A stretch of DNA of 64,000 nucleotides, taken from NCBI RefSeq assembly GCF_042687825.1, contig NZ_JBHUQE010000011.1, positions 1 through 64,000 of the forward strand. Reading direction: 5' to 3'. Within the stretch, counting starts at the first letter, position 1. The number at the start of each line of letters is the position of its first letter. Source of the stretch: Sedimentitalea sp042687825 (GTDB taxonomy: Bacteria > Pseudomonadota > Alphaproteobacteria > Rhodobacterales > Rhodobacteraceae). The position numbers and the translations under genes are program-made. Under the pieces are notes generated by a model. It saw only the letters and a list, made by a program, of their open reading frames with translations. It had not been told where the DNA came from and did not search any database. Of the stretch, positions 16,862 to 26,326 are shown in pieces.

Positions 16862-18199
16862 ATGATGGCAGCGTTTCCCTCGTCCCGCACCGGGCTGGCC
16901 GTGCTGACCGCGCTGGTTCTGGCATTGACCGCCTGCGCAGAAAAAGAGGTCATCCTGCCCGGCCAGCGCGAGGCAATCCGCCCGGATGACGCGGATGCCC
17001 CCCGGACCGCGGCGACCGTGACCAATGCCAGCCGGGCGATCCGGTTGCCGGCGCAGAAAGCCAATGCAAGCTGGGCCCAGCCGCCGGGCACCCAGGCCTA
17101 TCGCACCGCGCATCCGGCGCTGCGTGCGGCACCCGCGCTGGTCTGGTCCGTCCCGATCGGATCGGGTGACAGCAGGCGCCAGCGCATCACCGCGGCACCG
17201 GTGGTCGCGGGCGGGCTGATCTATACGCTGGACAGCGGCGCGCGGGTTTCGGCGGTGTTGCCGGGCGGCGCCATTGTCTGGAGCACCGACCTGACCCCGG
17301 CGACCGACGAAGAGGGGCAGGCAACGGGCGGCGGCATGTCCTATGACAAGGGCACGCTCTACGTGTCGTCGGGTTTCGGCCGTCTGGCGGCGCTGGACGC
17401 GAAAACCGGCGCGACGCGCTGGATCCAACAACTTGGTTCGACCGGCAGCGGCACGCCCCTGGTGCGCGACGGGCTGGTCTATCTGGTGGCCGGGGACAAG
17501 ACCGGCTGGGCGGTCCGGACCGACAATGGCCGCATCGCCTGGCAGATCGAGGCCACCCCCAGCGTCGCCAATGTGCTGGGTGCACCGGCGCCGGTGCTGG
17601 CCGGCGACCTGGTGGTCTTTGGCTTTGGGTCGGGCGATCTGGTGGCGGCGTTCAGGCGCGGCGGGCTGCGGCGCTGGAACGCCACGGTGGCCGGGCAGCG
17701 CGTTGGCCGTGCGGCGGCGCGAATCGGCGATGTCACCGGTGGGCCGATGGTCGTTGGCAATCGCATCTATGCCGGTAATCATTCCGGCCGCATCGTGGCG
17801 CTGGACGCGGCCAGCGGCGAGCGGATCTGGACCGCGCGCGAGGGCGCGCTGGGACCGGTCTGGCCGGCCGGGGACAGTATCTTTTCAGTCACCGATCTGA
17901 ACGAGCTGGTGCGCATCGACACCCGCAACGGCGGCGTGATCTGGGCGGTGGACCTGCCGAAATTCGTGCGTGACAAGCCGCGCAAACGTGGCGCGGTCTT
18001 TGCCAATTACGGGCCGATCCTGGCCGGCGGGCGCATCGTCGTGGCGTCCAGTGACGGCCAGTTGCGGTTCTTTTCGCCCGAGAACGGCGTGCTGACCGCC
18101 AGCGTTGCGGTGCCCGGCGGCGCCACCAGCGCACCGGTCGTTGCCGGACGAACCCTGTATGTCATGGGCGCCAGGGGCGAACTGCATGCTTTCCGTTGA
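16862..18199 (+). CDS. bamB: Outer-membrane assembly lipoprotein BamB-like beta-propeller
   Basis: The 445-residue protein has a lipoprotein signal peptide with lipobox LTAC (Cys25), a linker to about residue 90, then PQQ-like beta-propeller blades with repeats of the pattern GGLIYTLDSGARVSAV, LAALDAKTGATRWIQQL, IVALDAASGERIWTA and LVRIDTRNGGVIWAVDL. This is the layout of BamB, a scaffold lipoprotein of the BAM complex that folds outer-membrane proteins. Position between yfgM and der is the classic bamB context. An enzymatic quinoprotein role is unlikely because no PQQ-ligand or dehydrogenase domain is present. Confidence 0.9.
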   Translation: MMAAFPSSRTGLAVLTALVLALTACAEKEVILPGQREAIRPDDADAPRTAATVTNASRAIRLPAQKANASWAQPPGTQAYRTAHPALRAAPALVWSVPIGSGDSRRQRITAAPVVAGGLIYTLDSGARVSAVLPGGAIVWSTDLTPATDEEGQATGGGMSYDKGTLYVSSGFGRLAALDAKTGATRWIQQLGSTGSGTPLVRDGLVYLVAGDKTGWAVRTDNGRIAWQIEATPSVANVLGAPAPVLAGDLVVFGFGSGDLVAAFRRGGLRRWNATVAGQRVGRAAARIGDVTGGPMVVGNRIYAGNHSGRIVALDAASGERIWTAREGALGPVWPAGDSIFSVTDLNELVRIDTRNGGVIWAVDLPKFVRDKPRKRGAVFANYGPILAGGRIVVASSDGQLRFFSPENGVLTASVAVPGGATSAPVVAGRTLYVMGARGELHAFR

Positions 18200-18249
18200 C
18201 GCCGGGATGGGCTAAAGGGCGCATCTGATCTGGTAACGAAGCGGATAGC

Positions 18250-19716
18250 ATGTCCTTCTCCCTCGCCATCGTGGGGCGCCCGAATGTGGGCAAGTCCACC
18301 CTGTTCAACCGTCTGGTCGGCAAGCGACTGGCGCTGGTCGACGACACACCCGGCGTGACCCGCGATCTGCGCGAGGGCGCGGCCCGGCTGGCCGATCTGC
18401 GTTTTACCGTGATCGACACGGCCGGTCTGGAAAACGTGACCGATGACAGCCTGCAGGGACGGATGCGTCGTCTGACCGAACGGGCCGTGGACATGGCCGA
18501 TATCTGCCTGTTCATGATCGACGCCCGCACCGGCGTGACCGCCACGGACGAAATCTTTGCGGACATCCTGCGCAAGCGTGCGCGCCATGTCATCCTGGCC
18601 GCCAACAAGGGCGAGGGATCCGCCGCCGATGCCGGGGTGCTCGAGGCCTATGGGCTGGGGCTGGGCGAGCCGATCCGCCTGTCGGCGGAGCACGGCGAGG
18701 GGCTGAACGATCTCTACACCCAGCTGATGCCGCTGGCTGACGGGTTTGCCGAACGCGCGGCTCAAGACGCGCCCGAGACCGACGTGACGGTTTCGGACGA
18801 GGCCGAGACCGACGACCACGCGCCGACTGCCGACAAGCCGCTGCAGGTCGCTGTCGTCGGCCGGCCCAATGCCGGCAAGTCGACGCTGATCAACCGCATT
18901 CTGGGCGAAGACCGGCTGCTGACCGGTCCCGAGGCCGGCATCACCCGCGACTCGATCAGCCTGCGCAGCGACTGGGCGGGGGCGGACGGGGTGCCCGTAC
19001 CGATGCGCATCTTTGACACTGCCGGCATGCGCCGCAAGGCAAAGGTGCAGGAAAAGCTGGAAAAGCTGTCGGTCAGCGACGGGTTGCGCGCGGTCAAGTT
19101 CGCCGAGGTGGTCATCGTGCTGCTGGACGCGGCCATTCCGTTCGAACAGCAGGATCTGCGCATCGCCGACCTGGCCGAGCGCGAGGGCCGCGCCGTGGTG
19201 GTGGCGGTGAACAAATGGGACATCGAAGAGGACAAGCAGGAAAAGCTGCGCGATCTGCGCGAAAGCTTTGAACGCCTGCTGCCGCAGCTGCGCGGCGCGC
19301 CTCTGGTCACGGTCTCGGCCAGGACCGGTCGCGGGCTGGAACGGCTGCACAGCGCGGTCATGCGCGCCCACGAGGTCTGGAACCGCCGCGTGCCCACGGC
19401 GGCGTTGAACCGGTGGTTGACGGGCATGCTGGAGCAGCATCCGCCGCCGGCACCACAGGGCAAGCGGATCAAGCTGCGCTACATGACCCAGGCCAAGACC
19501 CGGCCGCCAGGCTTCGTCGTCATGTGCAGTCATCCCGACAAGATGCCGGCCAGCTATTCACGCTATCTGGTGAACGGGCTGCGCCAGGATTTCGACATGC
19601 CGGGCACGCCGATCCGGTTGCACCTGCGCAGTCAGAACGCGGCCAACCCCTTTAAGGGGCGCAAGAAATCCGGCCCCTCGAAACTGCGCAAACATCTCGG
19701 CGGAAAAAAACACTAG
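18250..19716 (+). CDS. der: Ribosome biogenesis GTPase Der (EngA)
   Basis: The 488-residue protein has two tandem G domains, the hallmark of Der: first with GRPNVGKST (about residues 8-16), switch DTPGVTRD and DTAGLEN; second with GRPNAGKST (about 206-214), DTAGMRRKAK and NKWD. A C-terminal KH-like domain follows from about residue 385 (LRYMTQAKTRPPGFVVMCSH). Der acts in late assembly of the 50S ribosomal subunit. It follows bamB by 50 bp and probably belongs to the same transcript. The Lys/Ser-rich C-terminal end is normal for the family. Confidence 0.97.
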   Translation: MSFSLAIVGRPNVGKSTLFNRLVGKRLALVDDTPGVTRDLREGAARLADLRFTVIDTAGLENVTDDSLQGRMRRLTERAVDMADICLFMIDARTGVTATDEIFADILRKRARHVILAANKGEGSAADAGVLEAYGLGLGEPIRLSAEHGEGLNDLYTQLMPLADGFAERAAQDAPETDVTVSDEAETDDHAPTADKPLQVAVVGRPNAGKSTLINRILGEDRLLTGPEAGITRDSISLRSDWAGADGVPVPMRIFDTAGMRRKAKVQEKLEKLSVSDGLRAVKFAEVVIVLLDAAIPFEQQDLRIADLAEREGRAVVVAVNKWDIEEDKQEKLRDLRESFERLLPQLRGAPLVTVSARTGRGLERLHSAVMRAHEVWNRRVPTAALNRWLTGMLEQHPPPAPQGKRIKLRYMTQAKTRPPGFVVMCSHPDKMPASYSRYLVNGLRQDFDMPGTPIRLHLRSQNAANPFKGRKKSGPSKLRKHLGGKKH

Positions 19717-19774
19717 CGACACGCAACCCGCCGCGGAACCGATGCTCTGATATCGCACCGGTTGAGCAGGATCG

Positions 19775-19803
19775 TTGTCGGACACGCCGCAATATGGTAT
19801 CTT
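19775..19803 (+). promoter_or_regulatory. Candidate sigma-70 promoter for the DUF2235 gene
   Basis: TTGTCG and TATCTT are separated by 17 bp, with the -10 element 28 bp before the ATG at 19832. The region is the only AT-richer stretch between der and the next gene. Confidence 0.45.
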
Positions 19804-19831
19804 TCTGCTTATTTCAGAAAGGTCATTCACC

Positions 19832-20956
19832 ATGAAACGGATCGCGGTTTTTTGCGACGGAACCTGGAATTCGCCCGATGCGCGCGACCGCACCCATGTG
19901 GTCGCGCTGTACAACGCGGTGCATCAAGAGGCCGGTGTGCAGATCGCGCATTACTTTTCCGGTGTCGGGGTCTCGCGCAACCAGGCCGGGTTCTTGCGCA
20001 ATGCGTTCACGCGGATCGGTGGCGGCGCGTTCGGCTGGGGTCTGGATCGCAACATCAAGCAGGCCTATGCTTATGTCTGCAAGGTCTATGAGCCGGGCGA
20101 CGAAATCCTGATCTTTGGCTTTTCGCGCGGCGCCTATACCGCGCGGTCGCTGGCCGGGATGATCCGCAAATGCGGCATTCTCGACGACTATCAGGGTCAG
20201 GCACTGACCGAGGCATTCCGCTTTTACAAGCAGCCCGGCGATGACAACGCACCCGACGCGCCCGCGGTACGGGCCTGGCGCAAGCAAAAATCGCCGCGGT
20301 TTGCGACTTCGGAAACCGAACGCGCCGAACGGGGCGATGGCGCGCCGTTGGTCAACATATCTTATATCGGCGTCTGGGACACGGTTGGCGCGCTGGGCAT
20401 TCCGGTGCAGGTGCTGGGGGCTGTTGCGCAGCTCTGGAACCGCAAGTACCAGTTCCACGACACAGACCTGTCCAGCCTGGTGCAAAGCGCGCGCCAGGTG
20501 CTGGCGCTGGACGAACGCCGGGCGTTTTTTCAGCCCTCGCCCTGGAACAACCTGGATGAAACCGACGACGGGCCGGGCCTGAACGCCGGGGCAACCGGAC
20601 CCGACCGGCCGTTTCAGCAGCAATGGTTCATCGGTGATCACGGCATCGTCGGCGGCACCGGTCCCAGCGACAGCCTGTCGGCGATTACCCTGGACTGGAT
20701 CACCGAGGGCGCCAAACGCGCCGGTCTGACCCTGCGCGCGGATGCGATTCTGCTGGATGCAGCACCCGACCCCACGGACGACGTGCCGGTTTTGCGCGAT
20801 CCCTCGCCGATCTATGGCATTTCGCGCGATCTGCTGGTCTGGCGCCCGGGGCCGAAAAAGATGGCCGACCTGTCCTTTACCGTGAAACAGCGGCTGGACG
20901 CGATGCCGTCCTATCGCCCCGACAGCCTGCGGGCGCTGTTTCCCGACCTGTTCTGA
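19832..20956 (+). CDS. DUF2235 alpha/beta-hydrolase-like protein
   Basis: A 374-residue protein starting with the DUF2235 signature (MKRIAVFCDGTWN), then YFSGVGVSRN, GWGLDRNIKQAYAYVC and the nucleophile elbow GFSRGAYTARSLAGM (Ser within G-x-S-x-G-like GFSRG). Related proteins include type VI secretion phospholipases (Tle families) and fungal/bacterial uncharacterised hydrolases. No T6SS gene or immunity-like lipoprotein lies nearby, so a housekeeping lipid or ester hydrolase is at least as likely. The start is supported by AGAAAGG and the promoter at 19775-19803. Confidence 0.85.
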   Translation: MKRIAVFCDGTWNSPDARDRTHVVALYNAVHQEAGVQIAHYFSGVGVSRNQAGFLRNAFTRIGGGAFGWGLDRNIKQAYAYVCKVYEPGDEILIFGFSRGAYTARSLAGMIRKCGILDDYQGQALTEAFRFYKQPGDDNAPDAPAVRAWRKQKSPRFATSETERAERGDGAPLVNISYIGVWDTVGALGIPVQVLGAVAQLWNRKYQFHDTDLSSLVQSARQVLALDERRAFFQPSPWNNLDETDDGPGLNAGATGPDRPFQQQWFIGDHGIVGGTGPSDSLSAITLDWITEGAKRAGLTLRADAILLDAAPDPTDDVPVLRDPSPIYGISRDLLVWRPGPKKMADLSFTVKQRLDAMPSYRPDSLRALFPDLF

Positions 20957-21091
20957 GGCACCCGAAACCCGCCGCAGGGCACGGTCCGCGCGAACGGATG
21001 ATTGAAAAACCGCCGGACTCTTGGCAAAAGCCGGTACAGGCATGCTTGAATCTGTGAACGGGCCGGTCCGGTCCGGGTATGAGGGGACATC

Positions 21092-22078
21092 ATGGATCTG
21101 CGGGAACATACGCGCAAATTCTGCGACAAGGACAACCGCATCGCGAGTCTCAGCTTTTTTGGCACTTTCGCGGTCTATTTCACCTCGCTGTGGCTGGCGA
21201 TTTCACAGGCCCAGCACTGGTATATCCTGCTGCCGGCCATGGTCGTGCACGCCTTTTCCGCGGTCCGGCTCTATGTGCTGCAGCATGACACCGGCCACCA
21301 TTCCCTGTTCGAAACCCGCGCCCAGAACGAGATCGCTGGCCATGTGTTGTCGCCCTTTACGTTTGCGCCTTTTGAGGTGATGAAGCAGAACCACAACCTG
21401 CATCACGCCGGGGTGGGCAATCTGGAGCATCGCGAAACCGGCGAGATCAACACCATGACCCTGCGCGAATGGAACGCCGCCGGGGTCTGGCAACGGCTGC
21501 AATACCGCCTGTACCGCAACCCGTTCATCCTGGTGCCGGTGGGAGCGTTCTTTACCTATTTCATCCGCTATCGCTGGCCCAAGAACACGATGCGTTTCGG
21601 CTGGCGTGGGGTTGTTCTGCACAATGTCGCGGTTCTGTCCTGGGTCGGGCTGATCTATGCGCTGTCGGGCTGGCCCGGTCTGGGCATCTATTTCGCTGCC
21701 TCGATGCTGGGCGGCATGCTGGGCGTGTTCCTGGTCTATCTGCAGCATAATTTCGAGGATACCTATTGGGACCGCCGCCCCGATCTGGACCCCAAGCTGG
21801 CGGCGATCCAGGGCAGTTCCTGCCTGGATTTCGGCGCCTGGTTCGATCACGCGGTGGCCTGCATCACACTGCACGACATCCATCACCTGAATTCGCGCAT
21901 TCCCTCCTATCGGCTGCGCGCCTGTCACTACAGCCTGCCAAAGGATGTTGCGCCGCGCCGGATCAAGTTCCCCGAGGCGGTTGCCGCGCTGAATCTCAAG
22001 CTGTGGGACGAGGAGGCCGGGCGTCTGGTGCCTTTTCCGCGCGCAAGGACCGGCGGCGGGCTGGCGGCGACCGGCTAG
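21092..22078 (+). CDS. Membrane fatty acid desaturase
   Basis: The 328-residue protein has four or more transmembrane helices and the three diiron histidine boxes of membrane desaturases/hydroxylases: HDTGHH (about residues 65-70), HNLHH (about 101-105) and HDIHH (about 267-271), followed by the typical SRIPSYRL. It should introduce double bonds (or a hydroxyl) into acyl chains of membrane lipids. It follows the DUF2235 gene by 135 bp in the same orientation. The position of desaturation cannot be told from sequence. Confidence 0.85.
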   Translation: MDLREHTRKFCDKDNRIASLSFFGTFAVYFTSLWLAISQAQHWYILLPAMVVHAFSAVRLYVLQHDTGHHSLFETRAQNEIAGHVLSPFTFAPFEVMKQNHNLHHAGVGNLEHRETGEINTMTLREWNAAGVWQRLQYRLYRNPFILVPVGAFFTYFIRYRWPKNTMRFGWRGVVLHNVAVLSWVGLIYALSGWPGLGIYFAASMLGGMLGVFLVYLQHNFEDTYWDRRPDLDPKLAAIQGSSCLDFGAWFDHAVACITLHDIHHLNSRIPSYRLRACHYSLPKDVAPRRIKFPEAVAALNLKLWDEEAGRLVPFPRARTGGGLAATG

Positions 22079-22105
22079 AGCGCTGCCCGAGAGCGCCCGT
22101 CCGGG

Positions 22106-22834
22106 TCAGGCGGTGGCGGGGCGGGTGCGGCTTTCGCGATAGGTTACCCATCCCACCCCGGCCAGACCCGCCAGCGCCAGCAGGGTGACCAGGCCCGATT
22201 GCGCCAGGTTCGCCACCGCGATCGCCGCTAGGGCCCAGACCACCGCAACGCCATATTCGGCGATGTCGGGCAGGCGACGCAGCACCCACAGCGCCAGTCC
22301 CAGCGCCAGCAGCAGGGCGATGACGGCTGCAACCACTGGCCCTGTCAGACCGTAGCCCGCCAGCAACAGACCGATCGAAACCGATGCCGCCGCTGTCAGC
22401 CATCCGGCATAGAGCGCGACCGGGGCGCGGCCCCACCAGCGGTCCAGAACCGGCGCACGTTCCAGCGCCATCAGCGCCGAGACCAGCATGATCCAGATCA
22501 GCACCGTCGCTCCGACCGGGCTGAGCGTCGCCACCGGCAGCCAGGCCGCCCCGACCGCCAGCGACAGCGCCAAAGCGGGGCGCATGGGGTGCCAGTCCAC
22601 CGCACCGGCGCGCATCACCAGGCCGAACCCGGCCCCGATCAGCAGCCAGGCATAGATCACGCCCCAGATGGCAAAGGCATAGCCTGCCGGCTGCACCGGC
22701 GGATCGGCCTGAGGCACTGGGAACTGGTCTGGCCGGAAACCGGCAAAATCCGGCACCAGCACCGGCGTGGCGGAAAAGCCCAGTGCCGCGATGGCCACGA
22801 GGCTGGCGGCAAAGGGCGACGGATGACCTTTCAT
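22106..22834 (-). CDS. TspO/MBR-related polytopic membrane protein
   Basis: A 242-residue, very hydrophobic protein with seven or so predicted helices and few charged residues. The segment PAGYAFAIWGVIYAWLL, with later Trp-rich helices, resembles the TspO/MBR superfamily, but the protein is some 80 residues longer than classical TspO (about 160). Members of this longer group are annotated as tryptophan-rich sensory proteins of unknown function. It is convergent with the desaturase gene and has a GGAG site upstream of its start. Confidence 0.55.
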   Translation of the reverse strand: MKGHPSPFAASLVAIAALGFSATPVLVPDFAGFRPDQFPVPQADPPVQPAGYAFAIWGVIYAWLLIGAGFGLVMRAGAVDWHPMRPALALSLAVGAAWLPVATLSPVGATVLIWIMLVSALMALERAPVLDRWWGRAPVALYAGWLTAAASVSIGLLLAGYGLTGPVVAAVIALLLALGLALWVLRRLPDIAEYGVAVVWALAAIAVANLAQSGLVTLLALAGLAGVGWVTYRESRTRPATA

Positions 22835-22998
22835 ACGGGGGCTCCAGACTTGGTTTCAGCGATCATTCCCGCCAGTCCGACCACTTTCAACAGCGAACAA
22901 TGGCGACATTCCAATATCATAGGACATCGCCGCAGCGCGTCCAGCCAGCCGCTGGCAATTCGGCGACAGAGCGGGCCGAGACCGTCGCGCGCCGCCGC

Positions 22999-24291
22999 TC
23001 AGGCCAGCTGGCCATCCGCGCCCAGCACCCGCTTGCCGCCCAGATAGGGCGCCAGAACCTCGGGCAGGGTGACCGAACCGTCCGCCTGCTGGCCGTTCTC
23101 CAACACCGCGATCAGACAGCGCCCCACCGCCAGGCCCGAGCCGTTCAGCGTGTGCACGAATTCCGGTTTGCCGCCGCCCTGGGGGCGGAACCGCGCGTTC
23201 ATCCGCCGGGCCTGAAAATCGCCGGTGGTGGAAACGCTGGATATCTCGCGATAGGCGTTCTGCCCGGGCAGCCAGGCCTCGATGTCATAGGTGCGCCTTG
23301 CGCCGAACCCCATGTCGCCGGTGCACAGGATCACCGTGCGGTAGGGGATGTTCAGGCGTTCCAGCAGATCCTCGGCGCAGCGCAGCATGCGTTTCTGTTC
23401 GGCGTCGCTGTGGTCGGGATGGGTGATGGACACCATCTCGACCTTTTCGAACTGGTGCTGGCGCAGCATGCCGGTGGTGTCCTTGCCGGCGCTGCCCGCC
23501 TCGCTGCGGAAACACAGGGTGTGCGCGGTCATCCGGATCGGCAGATCGCCGGCGTCCAGAATGTCGCCGGCCACCGAATAGGTCAGCGGCACCTCGGATG
23601 TGGGCACCAGCCACCAGCCATTGGTGGTCTGATAGCTGTCATCGCCGAATTTCGGCAATTTATCGGTGCCATACATCGCTTCGTCGCGCACCAGAACCGG
23701 GGTCTGGACCTCGGTCAGGCCGTTTTCGTCCACATGGGTGTCGATCATGAACTGCGCCAGCGCCCGGTGAATCCGCGCCACCGCCCCGCGCAGCACGACA
23801 AAGCGGCTGCCGCTGATCTTGGCGGCCATCTCGAAATCCATCGCGCCCGCCACGCCGGCAATCTCGAAATGTTCCTTGGCGTCGAAATCCAGCACAGGTG
23901 GCGTGCCCCAGCGGCTGACCTCGACATTTTCGGTCTCGTCCGCCCCCTGCGGCACGTCCTCGGCGGGCAGGTTGGCAATGCGCGCCAGCATGTCGGTCAG
24001 TTTTGCATCCAGATCCTTGGCCTCGATCTGCATGGCGGCGACCTCGGTCTTTTTCTCGGCGACCAGCGCGCGCAGGCGCTGGAATTCGGCCTCGTCGCCC
24101 TTGGCCTTGGCCGCGCCGACCAGCTTGCTGGCCTTGTTCTGCTCGGCCTGTGCGGCCTCGCTGGCCTGTATCCTGGCACGCCGCGCGCTGTCCAGTTCCA
24201 GCACGGATGCCGACACCGGCGCATCGCCGCGCCGGGCCAGGGCGGCGTCAAAAGCGTCGGGGTTCTCGCGGATGGCGCGGATGTCATGCAT
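22999..24291 (-). CDS. serS: Seryl-tRNA synthetase
   Basis: The 430-residue enzyme has the N-terminal antiparallel coiled coil that grips tRNA-Ser (about residues 25-105, Glu/Lys/Ala-rich) and the class II catalytic core with motif 2 around FRSEAGSAGKDTTGMLRQHQFEK and motif 3 near NGSGLAVGRCLIAVLEN. It charges tRNA-Ser (and tRNA-Sec where present) with serine. Length and motifs are normal. It appears monocistronic. Confidence 0.97.
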   Translation of the reverse strand: MHDIRAIRENPDAFDAALARRGDAPVSASVLELDSARRARIQASEAAQAEQNKASKLVGAAKAKGDEAEFQRLRALVAEKKTEVAAMQIEAKDLDAKLTDMLARIANLPAEDVPQGADETENVEVSRWGTPPVLDFDAKEHFEIAGVAGAMDFEMAAKISGSRFVVLRGAVARIHRALAQFMIDTHVDENGLTEVQTPVLVRDEAMYGTDKLPKFGDDSYQTTNGWWLVPTSEVPLTYSVAGDILDAGDLPIRMTAHTLCFRSEAGSAGKDTTGMLRQHQFEKVEMVSITHPDHSDAEQKRMLRCAEDLLERLNIPYRTVILCTGDMGFGARRTYDIEAWLPGQNAYREISSVSTTGDFQARRMNARFRPQGGGKPEFVHTLNGSGLAVGRCLIAVLENGQQADGSVTLPEVLAPYLGGKRVLGADGQLA

Positions 24292-24392
24292 GGGCTCGGT
24301 CCTCGGTCTTGAGTCGGTTTTTCGCCTTATGCCTCAAGCGTAACCACATGGGTAGGGTGTGGATTGGGAACGACGTTTGCCAGAGCGCCATC

Positions 24393-24474
24393 CCGGGGCG
24401 TCAGCCCCGGATCGCGACCGACCCGCCCCCCAGGGCGGGCGCGATTGCGCTCACCCTCGCGCCGGTCGCGATCC
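24393..24474. repeat. Cruciform-like palindrome cluster (REP-like)
   Basis: Four nested hairpins fill 80 bp between serS and the pentapeptide gene: CCGGGGC-GTCA-GCCCCGG at 24393-24410; an outer 12-bp perfect pair GGATCGCGACCG / CGGTCGCGATCC at 24409-24420 and 24463-24474; inside it CCCGCCC-CCCA-GGGCGGG (24422-24439) and GCGCGA/TCGCGC (24439-24462). As RNA or single-stranded DNA this would fold as a branched structure. It resembles repetitive extragenic palindromes; copies elsewhere in the genome were not available to check. No T-run follows. Confidence 0.55.
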
Positions 24475-24504
24475 TCGGGTCATTGATCGAGGCGTTGGAA
24501 CTCG

Positions 24505-25800
24505 TCACCACGTCGCAGGGTCGTCGGGATCGAACCCGATCTCTTTTTGCCACGCGCGCCAAAAAGGCTCCATTTCTTGCCACCTCAAGTCGTCATCGGG
24601 CCAATGTGCTGGCCTTTTCTGGTTTTGGGCCAGCGTCACGCTGCCATCTCCATACACCTCTTCAAGGTAAATATTCTGGTCCGGGGGACCTTCGGACAGA
24701 TCGAAGCAATAAAAACATGCACCTCTCAGTCTTGTCATTCCGAGATCGGACAACCTATCCAACTGGGTCCGCTCAAACAGCACGCCCTGCATCTTTACGT
24801 TTTGTGTGGAGAGACCTTGCAAACGTGCGTATGACAAATCGCTGCATGAAAGGCTGGTTTCCAGGAGAACCGTGTTCTGCATATTCGCAAAGCGGAGATT
24901 TGCGAAACGAATGCTTGTAGAAGCAAAATTGGTGCCCGCCAACTTCGTACGGCTGAGATTAGCCCGATCGAAACACAATCCCGACAAATCGAACCCCGCC
25001 AAGTTCGCCCCGCGCAGGTCGATTTCGATCTTGTCCGGTTCTACATTATCGAAACGCTTCATCCGCCCGATGGTCTGCGCTGCCGCCTCCATATCGGCGC
25101 GGGGGTGCTCCGGGTTGTCAGGCCCGATCTCCTTGGACAGGAGGCGCAGATAGACGCAGAGCATGCGGGTGATTCTGGGCGCTTCGTCGGGGCGTTCCTG
25201 GGCCAGCACCTGCAGCCGGTCGATGGCCGCGAACCGGCGCATGATGTCATCCTCGATGAAATCCGGCTCGTCGGGGTTCTCCAGCCGGCTTATACGCTTG
25301 ATCTGGCGGCGCGCATGCAGGTCGTCCGCCGCCGCCTTGATTTTGTCGTTGAACAGTGCCTCGTCGGCGATGCGTTTCTGCTGATCTGCAATTGCCGTCT
25401 GTTCGCGCGACAGGCGGATGCGGACCAGGGTAAAGGGCAGGGCCACCACCGCGCCCAGCACCCCGGTCAGCGCCACCATCTGTCCCAGGGTGAACCGCCA
25501 GTCCCACACCGCCTGCCTCGAGCCGGGGGGTTGCGTATAGATCACCTGCCAGATCAGCCAGAGCAGCCCGGCGACCAGCGACAGAAAGAGCGTCGCCCAC
25601 AGGCACAGCGCCAGAAAGAACACCCCGCCATTCAACCCGCTCAGGCCCAGAGCATCGCGCATTCGCTCCACCGGAGATACGCGGTCGTTTGCAACCAGCG
25701 ACAGCGCGCCAAAGACCACAGCCGTCAGCACGAGTAATCCCGCCAGCGCAGCAAGGCCCCAGAACAACTCGGGCGGGATCGTCAGGGTCGTGGTCTGCAT
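24505..25800 (-). CDS. Membrane protein with pentapeptide-repeat domain
   Basis: A 431-residue protein: two or three N-terminal membrane helices (about residues 10-35, 60-90 and 105-130), a charged helical linker (SREQTAIADQQKRIADEA), and from about residue 265 a pentapeptide-repeat solenoid with the A(D/N)LXX pattern (LRGANLAGFDLSGLCFDRAN, then RFANLRFANMQN). The C-terminal half (about 24640-25000) is visibly lower in GC than the rest, suggesting different origin or relaxed composition. The start at 25800 follows AGAGGTGAC. Such proteins are of unknown function; a gyrase-protecting role is unlikely given the membrane anchor. Confidence 0.75.
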   Translation of the reverse strand: MQTTTLTIPPELFWGLAALAGLLVLTAVVFGALSLVANDRVSPVERMRDALGLSGLNGGVFFLALCLWATLFLSLVAGLLWLIWQVIYTQPPGSRQAVWDWRFTLGQMVALTGVLGAVVALPFTLVRIRLSREQTAIADQQKRIADEALFNDKIKAAADDLHARRQIKRISRLENPDEPDFIEDDIMRRFAAIDRLQVLAQERPDEAPRITRMLCVYLRLLSKEIGPDNPEHPRADMEAAAQTIGRMKRFDNVEPDKIEIDLRGANLAGFDLSGLCFDRANLSRTKLAGTNFASTSIRFANLRFANMQNTVLLETSLSCSDLSYARLQGLSTQNVKMQGVLFERTQLDRLSDLGMTRLRGACFYCFDLSEGPPDQNIYLEEVYGDGSVTLAQNQKRPAHWPDDDLRWQEMEPFWRAWQKEIGFDPDDPATW

Positions 25801-26009
25801 GTCACCTCTGGCAGTCGGGAACGGCGCCACCATGCCGCGCCCTGGCCGGTCTGCCAAGGGGTCGGCAACGCGTGGTTGCAGAGGCGGCGGAAAACCGGCG
25901 CATGCCCCGGACAAACAGGCCCGCCGCGCCTTGCAAAGATCGGGTTCTGCGCATAGGTTCCGCCGAAATCGCGGGCCGGGCCCCGCTTTTCAACCAAAAG
26001 GAACATCTC

Positions 26010-26294
26010 ATGGACGGTGGCGCTATTGCCCAGTTTCTCCCGCTTATCCTGATTTTTGCGATCATGTATTTCCTGCTGATCCGACCGCAGCAGAAAAAGG
26101 TCAAGGAACACCAGGCCATGGTGTCGGCCCTGCGCCGCGGCGATCAGGTGGTCACCCAGGGCGGGATCATCGCCAAGGTCGTCAAGGTCAAGGACGACAA
26201 CGAGATCGAGGTCGAACTGGCCGAAGGGGTCAAGGTGCGGGTCGTCAAGTCGACCATTGCCACGGTGATGAGCAAGACCGAGCCGGCCGCCTGA
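26010..26294 (+). CDS. yajC: Sec translocon accessory protein YajC
   Basis: A 94-residue protein with one membrane helix (FLPLILIFAIMYFLLIRPQQ) followed by the conserved cytosolic part (RRGDQVVTQGGIIAKVVKV). YajC joins SecDF-YidC in the holo-translocon. It lies 32 bp before secD, the usual order. Confidence 0.95.
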   Translation: MDGGAIAQFLPLILIFAIMYFLLIRPQQKKVKEHQAMVSALRRGDQVVTQGGIIAKVVKVKDDNEIEVELAEGVKVRVVKSTIATVMSKTEPAA

Positions 26295-26326
26295 TCCTGC
26301 CCGCAACCCTCTGAAAAGGCTGGGCC

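Noticed and set aside
19832..20956. DUF2235 protein as a type VI secretion effector (Tle)
   Set aside because: No VgrG, PAAR, adaptor or immunity gene is nearby; the neighbours are der and a desaturase.
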